This document shows positions 1 through 12,500 of a stretch of 28,911 nt of DNA, in pieces. A model generated the notes under the pieces. It was not told where the DNA came from. It saw only the letters and a list, made by a program, of their open reading frames with translations, and did not search any database. Each line of letters begins with the position of its first letter. The first letter of the stretch is position 1. Source of the DNA: Branchiostoma floridae (Eukaryota > Chordata > Leptocardii > Amphioxiformes > Branchiostomatidae); the NCBI RefSeq assembly GCF_000003815.2, contig NC_049986.1:24163472-24192382 (forward strand). The letters run 5' to 3'. The translations under genes and the position numbers were made by a program.

Positions 1-409
1 TAGGTTATCCGGGTTGGACTGGAGACTGCCGTCAGGACGCACTCTAGGGGGGAGCCGGGGCGAACCTCGGGGTAGGGAACTGTTGCACATATCTTGTAGA
101 CATTAGTTTGTGTCCCTAAAAGCAACACCAACTGTTATGTTACAATTTCAAAAACCCTATATCCATACACAAAATAAAGTGCTTACTAACAGCTTTTGAT
201 CAGTCCTCTGATCCTTATCAAGTTTAAATGACCCAAATTTAGACTGGAAGTGTGACGTCAGCAAAGGGTGATAGATGCTTGGCAGTCGGTATCGGTCCCA
301 GTCTTGGTTGAGGGAAGGTCGGTGGGCTCTCATGTACATGTAAGTGAGTTCTTTCTGTCTGTCTGAAGAATTCGAATTTTCTTCAACTAAAACACTTTAT
401 TGTCCCCAG
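1..409. other. Upstream intron sequence, no supported exon
   Basis: Positions 1-75 are GC-rich and end in a donor-like ctcggggtaggg, but no frame fits the phase-0 entry of exon 1 at 410. The rest is AT-rich. An earlier exon may be cut by the window edge. Confidence 0.45.
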
Positions 410-550
410 CTGTCAGCAGTGGATGAGGAGACCAGGAGTAACACCTCCAGTCTGAGCGGGGGCAGGCTCAGTGGGGGGTCCCTGTCGGAGGGAACGCTCA
501 CAGACTCCACCTTGGACAGCCCAAGACAAGAGCCACCTCCTGGAAGGAAG
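410..550 (+). CDS. CEP350: CEP350 exon 1 of window (phase 0 to 0)
   Basis: Forty-seven codons between a tgtccccag acceptor and an AAG|gtgagt donor. They encode LSAVDEETRSNTSSLSGG followed by further Ser/Gly/Thr repeats and a Pro-rich end (EPPPGRK). This is a low-complexity, probably disordered and phosphorylated stretch. It is placed in the gene because its exit phase fits the next exon and its composition matches exons 4-5. The exon before it is not identifiable in positions 1-409. Confidence 0.7.
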
Positions 551-3500
551 GTGAGTATCTTTCTTTTCATACAACAGGATTTCAAGAGACATCATATCAC
601 AAAAAGATTTGATTATATCTTTAGGTGTGACGACAATTCTATAACAATATAGTAGGTATATACGTAAAAAACCTAGTTGATAATTTTACAATAGACCCAC
701 CGGTGCAAAGTGGGTAGAGTGTTCTCCTAGCATTCAAAAGGTTGTGAGTTTGATCCCCAGTCATATATACCAAAACCTTTATTACTTTTATTTACTAACT
801 GCTTTCTCTGCTTAGCACTCAGCATTTAGGGAGTATGGTTATGTAGTTAAACATACACACAGCTTCCAGTGGAAGCAAATCTGTGCACAAATCTGTGCGG
901 CCCAGGGCTGAAACAGTTCTGGGCACCATCCTATTCCCTCCGATTTGGCATCAGGCAATTGGAATTTCGAATTCATTGGTAAGGATTTCTGATGCCTTGT
1001 TTGAATACAAAGTACACAGTGTTGATGTTATCGTTATTTACTCCCAGATTGCAGACACGTTAACCAAGCCTGAGTTCTGTGCTGCCACCAAGAAAGGTGA
1101 GACTTTTACACAAATCATACTGTAACTGTTAGTAATTTATTAATATTTATTTATTATTCTGCCCAATGCAAGATAAGACATATTATGAAGACTAGAAATG
1201 TAGGGATTATGTGGGGTAACAGCAGAGTAACTAGCATGTAGGTCCTACATTCAAATCCTGCCATGCTACCGATCTGTGTCCTTCGGAAAGGCACTTAACA
1301 CAACTTTCCTCACTTTACGCAAGTGGAAATGAGTACACTTCTCAGACTACATGTACAGTCACTTGTTTAAAACCTAATGAGTAAACGCCTGTTGTCCCTT
1401 TCCCAGACGACCACCACTACAAACCGCTGGATCCGTGGAGGCCACATGAGGACACGGTCAGGAGGAAGTACCCATGGGAGGAGCCGAGGGGAGACAGCTT
1501 CAGTGTTATAAACATCTACACACGCCAGTATGAGGAAGCCAGGAAAGGTTAGTAAAGTTATACACCTGACACCCCTATAGTGTAGCGGACTGGTCCATGG
1601 GAGGAGCCGAGGGGGGACAGCCTGGGTGTCATCAACATCTACACACGGCAGTATGAGGAAGCCAGGAAAGGTTAGTCATTTACTGTTGCTGGTCTTACAC
1701 TGATCCTGCCGACAACGCCAATGTTCAAAGGTCCGTTTTAATTAAAGGATCACTCAAACACACCAGAATCGGTGCAGACACTTAATTGGCTGCCATGGCC
1801 ACCTGGCTCACTTCTCAGAAACCCTCTCCATGTAACTGAGAGAGTTTCTGAGAAGTGGACCTCAGCTGACCCTTCCTGGGCCCTGTTGTGTTGTCCTACT
1901 TCATCATAACAGTTACATTGTGTTTCACAGCGAGACATGGCCAGTCCGAGCGGCCGAAGTCCCGGACCCCCTCCCCCCGTGTCACAGACCCCTACAGAAA
2001 CCCCTCCCCACAACCTGACGACTACGAAGAAGACTTCACTAGCTCCGCGACCTCACGACCTCAACATGGCAGCAGGGGGTCGGGTTACAGGGATGACATC
2101 ACAGGGAACCAACATGGCAGTAGGGGCTCGAGTTACAGGGATGATAGACTCCACCCTACAAATGGGGTCAAAAGTCATAGCTACGGATCAGAGAGAGGTC
2201 ATGGGTCGTTGCCAAAGGAACCAATTGGTAGCAGCCTCCACTCCAAGCCAATCGAGAGAGAGGGTGCAGGAAGATCGAGTCACTACTCAAGGTCGGCTCA
2301 AGACAAGGATGAAGACACCTTAAACTCCTCCTTAACACTCAGGTTAGTGGAGAACATTATTGTCTGTTTCCTTATTGTAATGAAGGAGTCTCTACCAGGC
2401 CATTCAGTTGTAGATTCTCATTTTGTTTGTACTGAGATTGCTGGAGGAGTAAACAATTAAGTCTTTGAAAAATGTTGAGTACTGATAGAGAAGACTTAGC
2501 ACGAGGAAGCGTTGTTTGTTCCTTTGTAATGTTTTTGAATATGCAGTAATTTTCTTTCCGTCCCACCTCAGTTCTGAAGACGAGCAACTGTCTCCACAGA
2601 GACAACCCTCACACAGTCAGTCTTCCAGGAGCCACACAGACCCCCCTAGAACCTCAGACCCCCCTAGAACCTCAGACCCCCCTAGAACCTCAGACCCCCC
2701 TAGAACATCCCCCTACACCATCGACCTCCGCTCCCGGTCTCCGATCGACGGTGCACGAAGGAAGACCCCCTCTCCAACAGACGGCAGTGTGCATAGGAAA
2801 ACCCCCTCCCCCATCGAGGGGGGTGCCAGGAGGGGGGTGTACTCTCCGACAGAAGGAGGCTACAGAAGAACCCCCTCCCCAGTAGAGGGCAGAAGAGACT
2901 ACGGCACAAGTAGATACGACAGAGACGTACCCAGATCTTCCTTTCGGGTAGGTTATGGTGAAGGATTATATGACATATGAATGTATATACATTGTAGGTG
3001 TCGAAATGTAATGCCAAAATGATATAAAAAAAACAACTAGAAAGGTAATATTTGCAAGCAAATACAGAATGTTGCCTTCACATGTTGTAGTCTAACACTG
3101 GCAACTGTTTTGTTCATTGAATTCTTATTTGAACACATTTCTAAATGTAGTGACCCGAGCCCCTCTAGATCTGACATTTGCTACATTATGTAACCGAACA
3201 CCACATGGTGCCTGCTACTTTACCGGTTACCATGGTGACAGCCGTCTGGTCCAGGTCGTTGACCTTATTTGTGCGGAGAAGAAGAAGAAGAAACAAAGCA
3301 AAAACAGATATGTTCCCTTCTGTGAAGGTAACATAATTACCAGCTTATATTATCTTACATGTAGGAAGGCATTTGATAACTTTTTACAATGCTTTGATAC
3401 TTGAGTCTCTCTCTCACACTGCCCATTGTTTCCAAGATATTGGTATATGGTAATCATTGTTTTCTGTAATTTTTCATGCCATTTCAATCCTTTTTTACTT

Positions 3501-6500
3501 TAAAAGTAGAAATATTAAAATTCAAATATGTAACTCTGTACTTCCCAGCCCCTGCCCACCTCAGGTTCCTACAGCGTGGAATCCCACTACTCGCCGGCTA
3601 GCCTGGGGAACCGCATGGCTGCTGAGCTGAACTACCTAGACTCTAGGTCTAGGCTAGAGTCTGGAAGCAGTACATTTTTACTTTGAAAGTAGAAACATTA
3701 AACTTGTAACTCTGTACTCCCCAGCCCCTTCCCACCTCTGGGTCCTACAGCGTGGGATCCCGCTACTCGCCGGCTAGCCTGGGGAACCGCATGGCTGCTG
3801 AGCTTAACTACCTAGACTCTAGGTCTAGGCTAGAGTCTGGAAGCAGTATTTTTTTACTTTGAAAGTAGAAACATTAAACTTTAAGTCTGTACTCCCCAGC
3901 CCCTTCCCACCTCTGGGTCCTACAGCGTGGGATCCCGCTACTCGCCCGCGAGCCTTGGAAACCGCATGGCTGCCGAGTTGAACTATCTGGAGTCTGTGGA
4001 GGCAGTACTTTTTTACTTTAAACGTAGAAATATTAAAATTTAAATATGTAACTCTGTACTTCCCAGCCCCTGCCCACCTCTGGGTCCTACAGTGTGGGAT
4101 CCCGCTACTCGCCAGCGAGCCTGGGGAACCGCATGGCCGCCGAGCTGAACTATCTGGAGTCCGTGGAGGAGTCGGTCCGGCAGCTGGGCGATGTGGAACG
4201 TACGCGGGGCGTTGGCATGGCGCAACAGGAGTCCGTCTCACTCGCACAGATTCTCAAGGTAATGTCCTAACAGTGTCATCGTACATTTCCTATGTATTTT
4301 TCAGGTATTTGATATCCAGCGTTGCAGGAAGGGAATGTGGACAGCTAATATAATGAGGGAATGAAGTATCCAAAGAAAAAACGAAGATATCCAAAGAATA
4401 CAAAGCATGATAGGATGCAAATTTTAGCTAAAATAGACTTGCTGGTTTGCAGGATTGTACTTGCGAGAAGAACCTTGTCTTTTTGCAAAACAACTAAAAT
4501 ATAGCAGACTGCAAGAACTTTACCTACAGTTTTGGGCTTGAAGATGTAACGATAATGTTATGTCCTATCTGTAGAGCTTTGTCTTTTTGTGAGCCATCTT
4601 TGTTTGTTGTTCCAGGCCCGACAGCAGCAGCACGAGCGTGAGATGGCCGAGCTGACCATGAAGGCGCGACAGGAGGCCGTGGAGGCCAGTCGCCAGCTCG
4701 AGGATGCGCGCCGGAAAGCCGCCAGCACTGCGGCCGAGGCGGCCCAGGCCATCGCGCATGTACGCAACGAGGCTTCGTCATCAATTAATGACTCGGCGCG
4801 GAAACTCATGGAGACGCAAGCGGAAGCTACGAGGGCCACGGCAGAGGCTGCCAAGCAACTGGCAGAGGTGAGACTGTGGTGCTTTGGTTTGCAGTGGTTT
4901 TTGTTTTAGACATAGAAATAAAACACACATTTGAATAAAAAAGACACTCATACATTGCAATATCACTTTAAAGATATCAGAATCGTCAACCCAGGATAAT
5001 ATTGAAGTGTTTCAAACCATTTTTTTCCCAAACTGTCGAAGAGTGGAACGGATGACCAGTGCTGCATAACATTCAGCACCAAGGACAGGGATAATATTTT
5101 CTCCTTGCAAAGTCAACCTTCCCAATTTAAAAGCATTTTGCTGAATTCCAAATAGCAACATGAAAAAGAAAAAAAACATATTGCAACCAGGGCGGTCTCC
5201 AGGGCCCATCACTCAACAAGAAGGAAAAAAATTAAAGCCGATGACAGCTCTGATTGCAACCATATGTAGAGTTGGTAGTGATACTTCTTGTGATGTTCGT
5301 AGGCCAAGACTGCTTCTCTAGAGCAGACCTCAGCCATGCAGGCTCACGATGCTGGCAGGCTGGCCACCGAGACAGCAACAGCCGCAGCAACAGCAGCTGT
5401 CACCGCAGCCATGGAACAGCAGAACAGACAACAGGAACAGCTGCTGAAAACCCTGCAGCAGGGCAGCCAGGCTTACAGGTGGGTAACAGTAAAGTGATAC
5501 AACTAAGGGAAAACAGCAACTTGAAAAGCTGATATACAGGACATGTAATTATGTAAAAGTAAAAAAATGGTATCTGCAAACTTAAAGATTATGACAATAG
5601 TAATCTGCAATGTTCCTCATTAGTTTGAAGGGCTATTGAACATATTTGATCTTATTTAAAAGTGATGCTGCACTTACTACATTGAGGACCGATACATGTA
5701 TAATGCATGTATCTGGTACCCTTTGAAGTTCAGAAAAAGTTACTGATAATATTAGGCTGCATCTGGATTCCAGATGCAGCCTAATGTTATCAGTAACTTT
5801 TTCTGAAACTCAAAGGGTACTAGATACAATTCTGGATTAGATGTATGTCAAGTTACTTATCTAAAAGCCTAACCTTTACCATAACTCCTTAGATCCCGCG
5901 ATCCTTGAGACAGAATGTGGCTTTTGACTACACTTTGTAGTACTGGAGGTGGCTATTAGGCAAGACTGTCAGAGTCACCCTCTGCATTAAAAGAAAATGT
6001 CCTTCAAAGATCATGATATTCAGGCACATGTAATTGATAATAGGAGTAAACCTTACCCTAACCGTTACCTAACTTCTTAGATCCCGAGATCGCGGCCGGC
6101 CAGACACCAGAAGCTCCTACAGCAGCAGTTACACCACCACAGACTACGACAGGTCTGAGACGTCGCCTGCCAAGACGTCCCTCTCCAAGTCCCCCCCTTC
6201 TGTACAGGAGAAGCCACCGGCCAAGACACGACCAAGGTCCCCGCCCAAGTCTGAGGGGTAAGTGAGATTCTTATAGATTTTCTGTAATTCTTTATGAGCA
6301 TGTTTGAAGCAAGAAAGACAGCAAAAGAACAGAAGATTTAAATACTGTAAATGCATTTAAGTTCGCAGGTATCTAATTTCGCGGTAGCGGGGAAAGGGAC
6401 TTTTTAATTTCTCGGTAACACCATAGACTGCAGTCTAATACCATAATAGAAAAATGTTCGCGGTGGTTTTAAGTTCGGGGTGAAGCGGTCACTGGAAAAC

Positions 6501-9500
6501 CGCAAACATTAATCCACCGCAAACATTTCTGCATTTACAGTAGATGCTCTTCTAGTTTCCTTTTGCACATGGTAACAGGTAAGGTTATAGCAAGCTTTAT
6601 GTGCTTTAGGGAGGAAAGAAACTTGTCAGGCTCACATAGGTCCAATCATCTGTGACATAACTTTAAGTTGTTTGTTTTAACAAGCTGTTAAACATGTAAA
6701 ACAGCAAAATGATACCATATCTCCCATTACCGACAAGGTAACACCAGTGATATGAGAATGACTAGTGATGTGGTTTTAACAAACAATTAGTCTATTTTGA
6801 TATGCGCAGCATACTTAAATGCATATACTTTTACACAACAAATGTAAGGTTATTAGCTAGATAGATAACTGCCAAGTTTATTTGATAAACACTTATTAAG
6901 ATTATGTCATTGTATGCCTAGGGCAAAATTCCAGAATGATGTTTGTCTTACCACCACATTACTAAACTGGCCGTCACGTTTTTCAGGCACACAGACAGCA
7001 TCAGCGAGGACATCCCCACGGTCAGCGAGCAATCCCAGAAGGCCGCAGCCCGCAGAGGGAACGATTCGCAGTCTTCCATCGGCGAGGAGCTTCCCTCGGG
7101 CGCTGCCGACGTTTCCAAGGATGAGAGCATCGCTGAGGAGATTCCCGAAGACAAAGGTACTAAGAGTCTTAGACTTGGTGTCATTAGGGTCATTATTAGT
7201 TTATTATGTAGCATCTACTTATCAACATTGCAGCTAGAGAAGTATTTACAGTGTTCTCACCAGGCCTTTTCAGCATAGCGGGCCGATACGCTGTGGGCTG
7301 GAAAAATGACGCTGTAAAAAGCCCGCTACGCTGTATTTTCACCCAGCGTAGCGGCAAAAAAATGGGGGAAAACTGGAAAAATACCGTAGTAAAAATGCGA
7401 AAGCACGTGCCAAGCACGCGCCTCCGCTGTTTCAGGAAGTTTCAGCTCGAAGGGAGGTGTTTTATAGCACCCCGCGTACCGCTATCTCGCAGCCCCCACC
7501 CAGGACCGCCCCTTGCGCGGCGTGCGTTCTGTACTGTAAACAGAGAACCGGCACAAAACTTGTAAAAAGTTTCGGTTCAAGTCCGGTTAAAATCGGAACG
7601 GCAAGAAACGCTTCTTGGACTTGCACAAAAATAGCACTTGTATACATTCCCTTTTATGTTGCAGTATACTTGTAAATCATCTAAAACCTTCCAAAGATCG
7701 AGAAATTTGCGTTGAGAAATGACGAAAACATCGTGCGTGCATGCAGGCAGCTAGCGGTAATGGCGGCGAAAACATCGTAAAATCTCGCAAAAAATTCTCG
7801 CGAGATCTGATGCGTCTCTGTGACGTCAGGGGAAGCTAGCGATCTCATTGGTTTAGGATAAACAACAGCAACGACCGCCATTTTTAGAGCAAATTTTACC
7901 GTATTTTACCCCGAAAATTTCTGCCGTTTTGGAGATTTTGCGGGCCCAAAACTCATATCAAAAGGAAGCAAAGGTATTCTTGTTGTTTTTACGTCCGACA
8001 CCTCTTATGTGAACGCATTATTCGTCCGCCGATCGCGAACTTGAAAGTCGGCCGGGGATTCCCCGTGCCGAGCACATGTTTCTGCGTGTTTTGTTCTGTT
8101 TACGATGAAAAAAAATACGATGGAAACAGAGACTGTCAAAGTTGTTTATCTAGAAAAAGTTGGTGGCAAACCGGACAATATTTATGAGTACTGTTGAGCT
8201 GAGTAAAGTTTGTTGTTCATGAGTTTTTAGTTGTCTTTGATGCTTTGACTCAAAGTATCGTTACGTCAAACTGCTACAATTATCGTAGATATGCCCCTAA
8301 AAACTGATACAATAAGCCTTCTGAATAGCCTAAAATGCAAGAGCTTCCGGGGGGCTTCGCCCCCCTGGGGCCCACCACCGGGGCTCTGGCCCTGGACCCC
8401 GCCGGGGGCCTTCGGCGGCCCCCAAACCCCTGCCCTGACGCTGTGAAAAAATCCTGGTGAGAACACTGATTTAATATGAGGTCAGTCAATGTATTAAATG
8501 GCTTTAAAAGAATATTGTTGTAATCTTGATAGTTAAAGATTATTTATTTATTTATTTTGAATTAAAGTTCTAGTTTATTGCTCAATGAGGAAGCTTAATT
8601 ATTCGTCTAACCTTTACCTCTTCCCTCATGACCTAAAGAAAGTGGCCTTCAGGCTGATATGAGCTTCTAACAAATAAACAAAGGTGCAAACAAATTTACT
8701 TTCCTTTTTCAGGCGCTGAAGATTCTTTTTCAAAACTCCAGTTGGTTAAATGATGGCTGAGGTACTTTCTTGGGAATGTTGACAAAGTTTCCTAATCTTC
8801 AAACTTTTTTGCAGTGTCCGTGTCCGGAAGTGAGTACAGTTACTCCATGAAGTTTGACGAGCTCAAAACTCCAGTTGGTTCAACAATGACTGCTGTACTT
8901 TCTTGGGAATGTTGACAAAGTTTCCTAATCTTCAAACTTTTTGCAGTGTCCGTGTCCGGAAGCGAATACAGCTACTCCATGAAGTTTTACGAGTCCAAAA
9001 TTCTAGTTGGTTCAATGACGACTGTTCCTTTCTTGTGTGCTTTCTTGAGAATATTGACAAAGTTTCCTAATCTTCAAACTTTTTTCCAGTGTCCGTGTCC
9101 GGTAGTGAGTACAGCTACTCCATGAAGTTTGACGAGTCCCTAACAGAGTCTGAGATGGAGGAAATGTCCTTTAAGATGCTGCTCCCGTCCGAGAGTCACC
9201 GCAGACGCAGCATCGGCGGGAAGAAGACGAAGACACCAGAGGCGAGCCCACGGGACCAGTCTGACGCTGCGTCTTACTCTTCAGACGAGCTTCACTCAAC
9301 TGTCGGGTCAGGAAAGGTGACAAAATAAAACAATAACTTGAAAACCAAATCTGCAATGGCAAAAACTATTTGAAAAAAGTTGTATTTGAGAAACTTAGGT
9401 TCAGTTGCTTCCAAGTAAGTTTTAGTGTTGATCCCATTAAGTATTTCTTCACCAACAATGTTGTACAGGTTACAAATGTAAGCTTCCTGACATGAAGTAT

Positions 9501-12500
9501 ATTGAAGTCACGCATTTCTAAATTGGTCATTTAACCCTGAGGAAGACTTCAGTATAAAATATCCAGAAAAGCAATTGTTCTTTACTTGTATGTTGGAACA
9601 CAGTTTGACCATGATGGTTCCTGTTGACTGTTCATATTTACCAGCAATGTTGTTTTTTACAGTTCACGTTTGAAGGGGTGAGCACGCCCTTCTCAGCAGA
9701 GGACTCGTTCAGCCACTTCATGTCAGACATGGTGCAGCAGTACATGCATGAGGAGGAGGTCAGGGCAAGGCACCAGGTATGCATCATCAGTAGGGGTGCA
9801 CATCTTACATCATTGGTAATGGTGCACAGGGTTCTGTTAAATCATCAGGAGGGGTACACGTGGTTATCTTACATCATCAGGAGGGGTGCACATGGTTATC
9901 TTACATCATTGATAATGGTACACAGGGTTCTGTTACATCATCAGTAGAGGTACACAGGATTCTGTTTGTGTTACATCATCAGCATTGTTACTTAACTTTC
10001 TGTTACATCATAGGTAGTGGTGCTCAACTATTCATTAAAACATCTTTATTGGTATTCAAACTTCTGTTACATTATCAGTAGTTGGTGTTCTCTAAATTCA
10101 CTAACAAAAGACGTGCAAATTGTTTGCCATTTCAACACTTCATAAAACATCCTTGACACAACAAAAGAATGGTTATGGCAAAATTTGGCTATTGTGACAA
10201 TACAGACTCAAGCTTGCAGTAATAGACTCCATTATGGCAGGGTTTTCTAGAGTTTTGAATGTATGAAGTACAATTTGATTTTATTCAATATTTAGTTGAC
10301 AGTAGTTAAGTGTTGTGTAGTAGTGTGGTGTATCTCTTTATCGTTCTCACTTTTATCTTCAGTTTGTTTCTTTTTCACCTGTGTTTTTGTCTTCCTGTGT
10401 CCCCTCACTCATTTGTGGTTCTGTCCATTTTCTCTTTCTTCTTTCGTTTTTTCCTTCTTCTTCTCTTCCTTCCATCCGTGCGTTGGTGGGGCCCAGTTCA
10501 TCTCGCAAGGCTGTGTGGTTATAGACCTGGTGTGTGAGTACCTCCGCAGCAAAATGGTTCAGGCACAGAAACAGGTATACCATGGACGACCCCGCCCCCC
10601 TCCCCCTTGCTAGTACATGACCTTGCTGAGCTCTTTTCTTTCAACATTTCGTCTTTGAGTTTGATTTGTTTCGTTTTATTTTCTCCATATATATTCTAAG
10701 CGACACCACAACATTCTGCATGTGTGCCATAGACAGTGTGTTAACTTTTCTTGGTGATGGACTTGTTTTATTGTGGCAGGAATTTATGACGTTACATGAG
10801 TTTGCAAGTAATACAGTTTACCAACAACTGCTTTTTGATACTAAAGGCAGTTAGAGAACTTTTATATCTTACATGTAGCTGTTACAGTAGTTACTGATAT
10901 GGTGATACAGACATTGGCAATAAGTCATATAAATGTAGGTAATATCATTTTTAACTTGGCTTTTTCTGACCAAGCTTGGTTTTATTCCAGTCTCATGCTT
11001 CGAGCTATCTTGGTGTTACATGTTCATGTGCATTATCTGTACATGCACAAATGTATCTTTTAACCTTAAGCATGCTAAGGTACCATCTGGCACCAAATTT
11101 GTGTTGATTTTAGGTGTAAGATAGCAGGGAAAAGGTTACTTTTTGTCTCATGGATGCAGAAAAACAAATTGGTTGATGATGAGATAACATTGTCTCATCA
11201 ACAAATTGGTTTTCAAATTTCTCATTCTCACTGAGTTGTTACAGATTAAGTGTGCATCGCCCCATCGGGTTGGGTACCAGTAAACTCTAATATCCTATGA
11301 CTGATTTTGTTTGTGCTTATCCGCAGGCATCCCTGCTACGGCTGAGAGAAAAGGCTCTGAAGGAGAAGACCAAGGCAGAGCTGGACTGGCTCGAGCACCA
11401 GAAGAAGTGAGTCTTGACTAGAGGGACTGTCAATGGTAGAGGGATTTAGGGTGGAAGAATTGTAACGGTACCTTTCAAAAAAAGAAAATTTGAACAGGAG
11501 ATTGTTGACAAAAGTGTAGTATAGAGGCAGAAGAGAAAAACTGTTGTGTTAACAAAAAAAGCTCAGATGTTTGTTCTAATTGTTGTTGTTTGTGTTTGTG
11601 TGGTTGCTAGGCATTTGAGGGACAGCAGGGATTGATGCTGTTTGTAGTTCTGATTGTTGTTATTTATATTTGTGTTGTTGCTAGGCGACTGAGAGACAAA
11701 GGTGCGGATGACAGCATGCCACCAATCAGGAAGAGACAGCGGGGACTGATGCTGTTTGTTGTTCTAACTGATGTTGTTTGTGTTTGTGTTGTTGCTAGGC
11801 GACTGAGAGACAAGGGTGCGGATGACAGCATGCCACCCATCAGGAAGAGACAGCGAGGACTGATGCTGAGATTACAGACTGAGCAGGTAAGGGATACAAA
11901 ATACTCTGACAAAGTGTGTAAGTTGTAGGTATGCTAAAGGGTACATGTACATTCAAACTACATTACAATGTAAGTAAAACCTGACATAAGACCTGATAAA
12001 TAAAATGCATGACGTCATATTCAAAAATATCTACTAGTAAGATGTCTCAAGTAAAAAACATGTAATTACATGTATCAAGCACCTCTGTGTCGCAAACAAG
12101 GTTACTAGTAATATGAGTCAGCTTAAATTCTATACTGAGAACACAAAGTTAATGTATGAAGACTAAACTCCCTACTAACCTCTGCTGTCTAAAACCCTAA
12201 GAGGCAGAGATGAAACGTCTCCGCGAGGCAAACAAGGCGGCGAGCTGTGAGCTGCAGCTTTTCCTTTTGTCCCCAAAAAACAAAGTTAATGTTACAATAT
12301 AAAGACACAACACCCTATAAACCTTTTAACCCCTAACAGGCAGAGATCAAGCGTCTCCGTGAGGCGAACAAGGCTGCGAGCCGTGAGCGACAGCTGCTCT
12401 TCATGCAGCAGCAGGAAATCATGAAGATGAGACAAAGCACGGCTGCCATCCGGGACAAGATCAGGAGCAGGAAAAAGGACACAGGTAAGTCTGTGGTGAC

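Noticed and set aside
1-75. GC-rich start of the window as a CEP350 exon ending at ctcggg|gtaggg
   Set aside because: No open frame leaves it in the phase needed by exon 1 at 410, and the acceptor cannot be seen. It may be an exon only if another one lies between.
1888-1930. Signal peptide (hydrophobic codons in frame before exon 4)
   Set aside because: The codons are intron sequence ending in a tgtttcacag acceptor, and the phase from exon 3 joins precisely after it.
3117-3404. Plus-strand open frame with a Lys-rich run
   Set aside because: The Lys run is a simple AAG repeat; exon 5 and exon 6 already join in phase 0 without it.
3825-4247. Minus-strand 140-codon open frame
   Set aside because: It is the complement of the GC-rich exon 6 and its tandem copies; the product is Pro/Arg-rich shadow sequence.
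10310-10495. Hydrophobic, membrane-like open frames
   Set aside because: They arise from translating a long C/T tract, which gives Phe, Leu and Ser in all frames.
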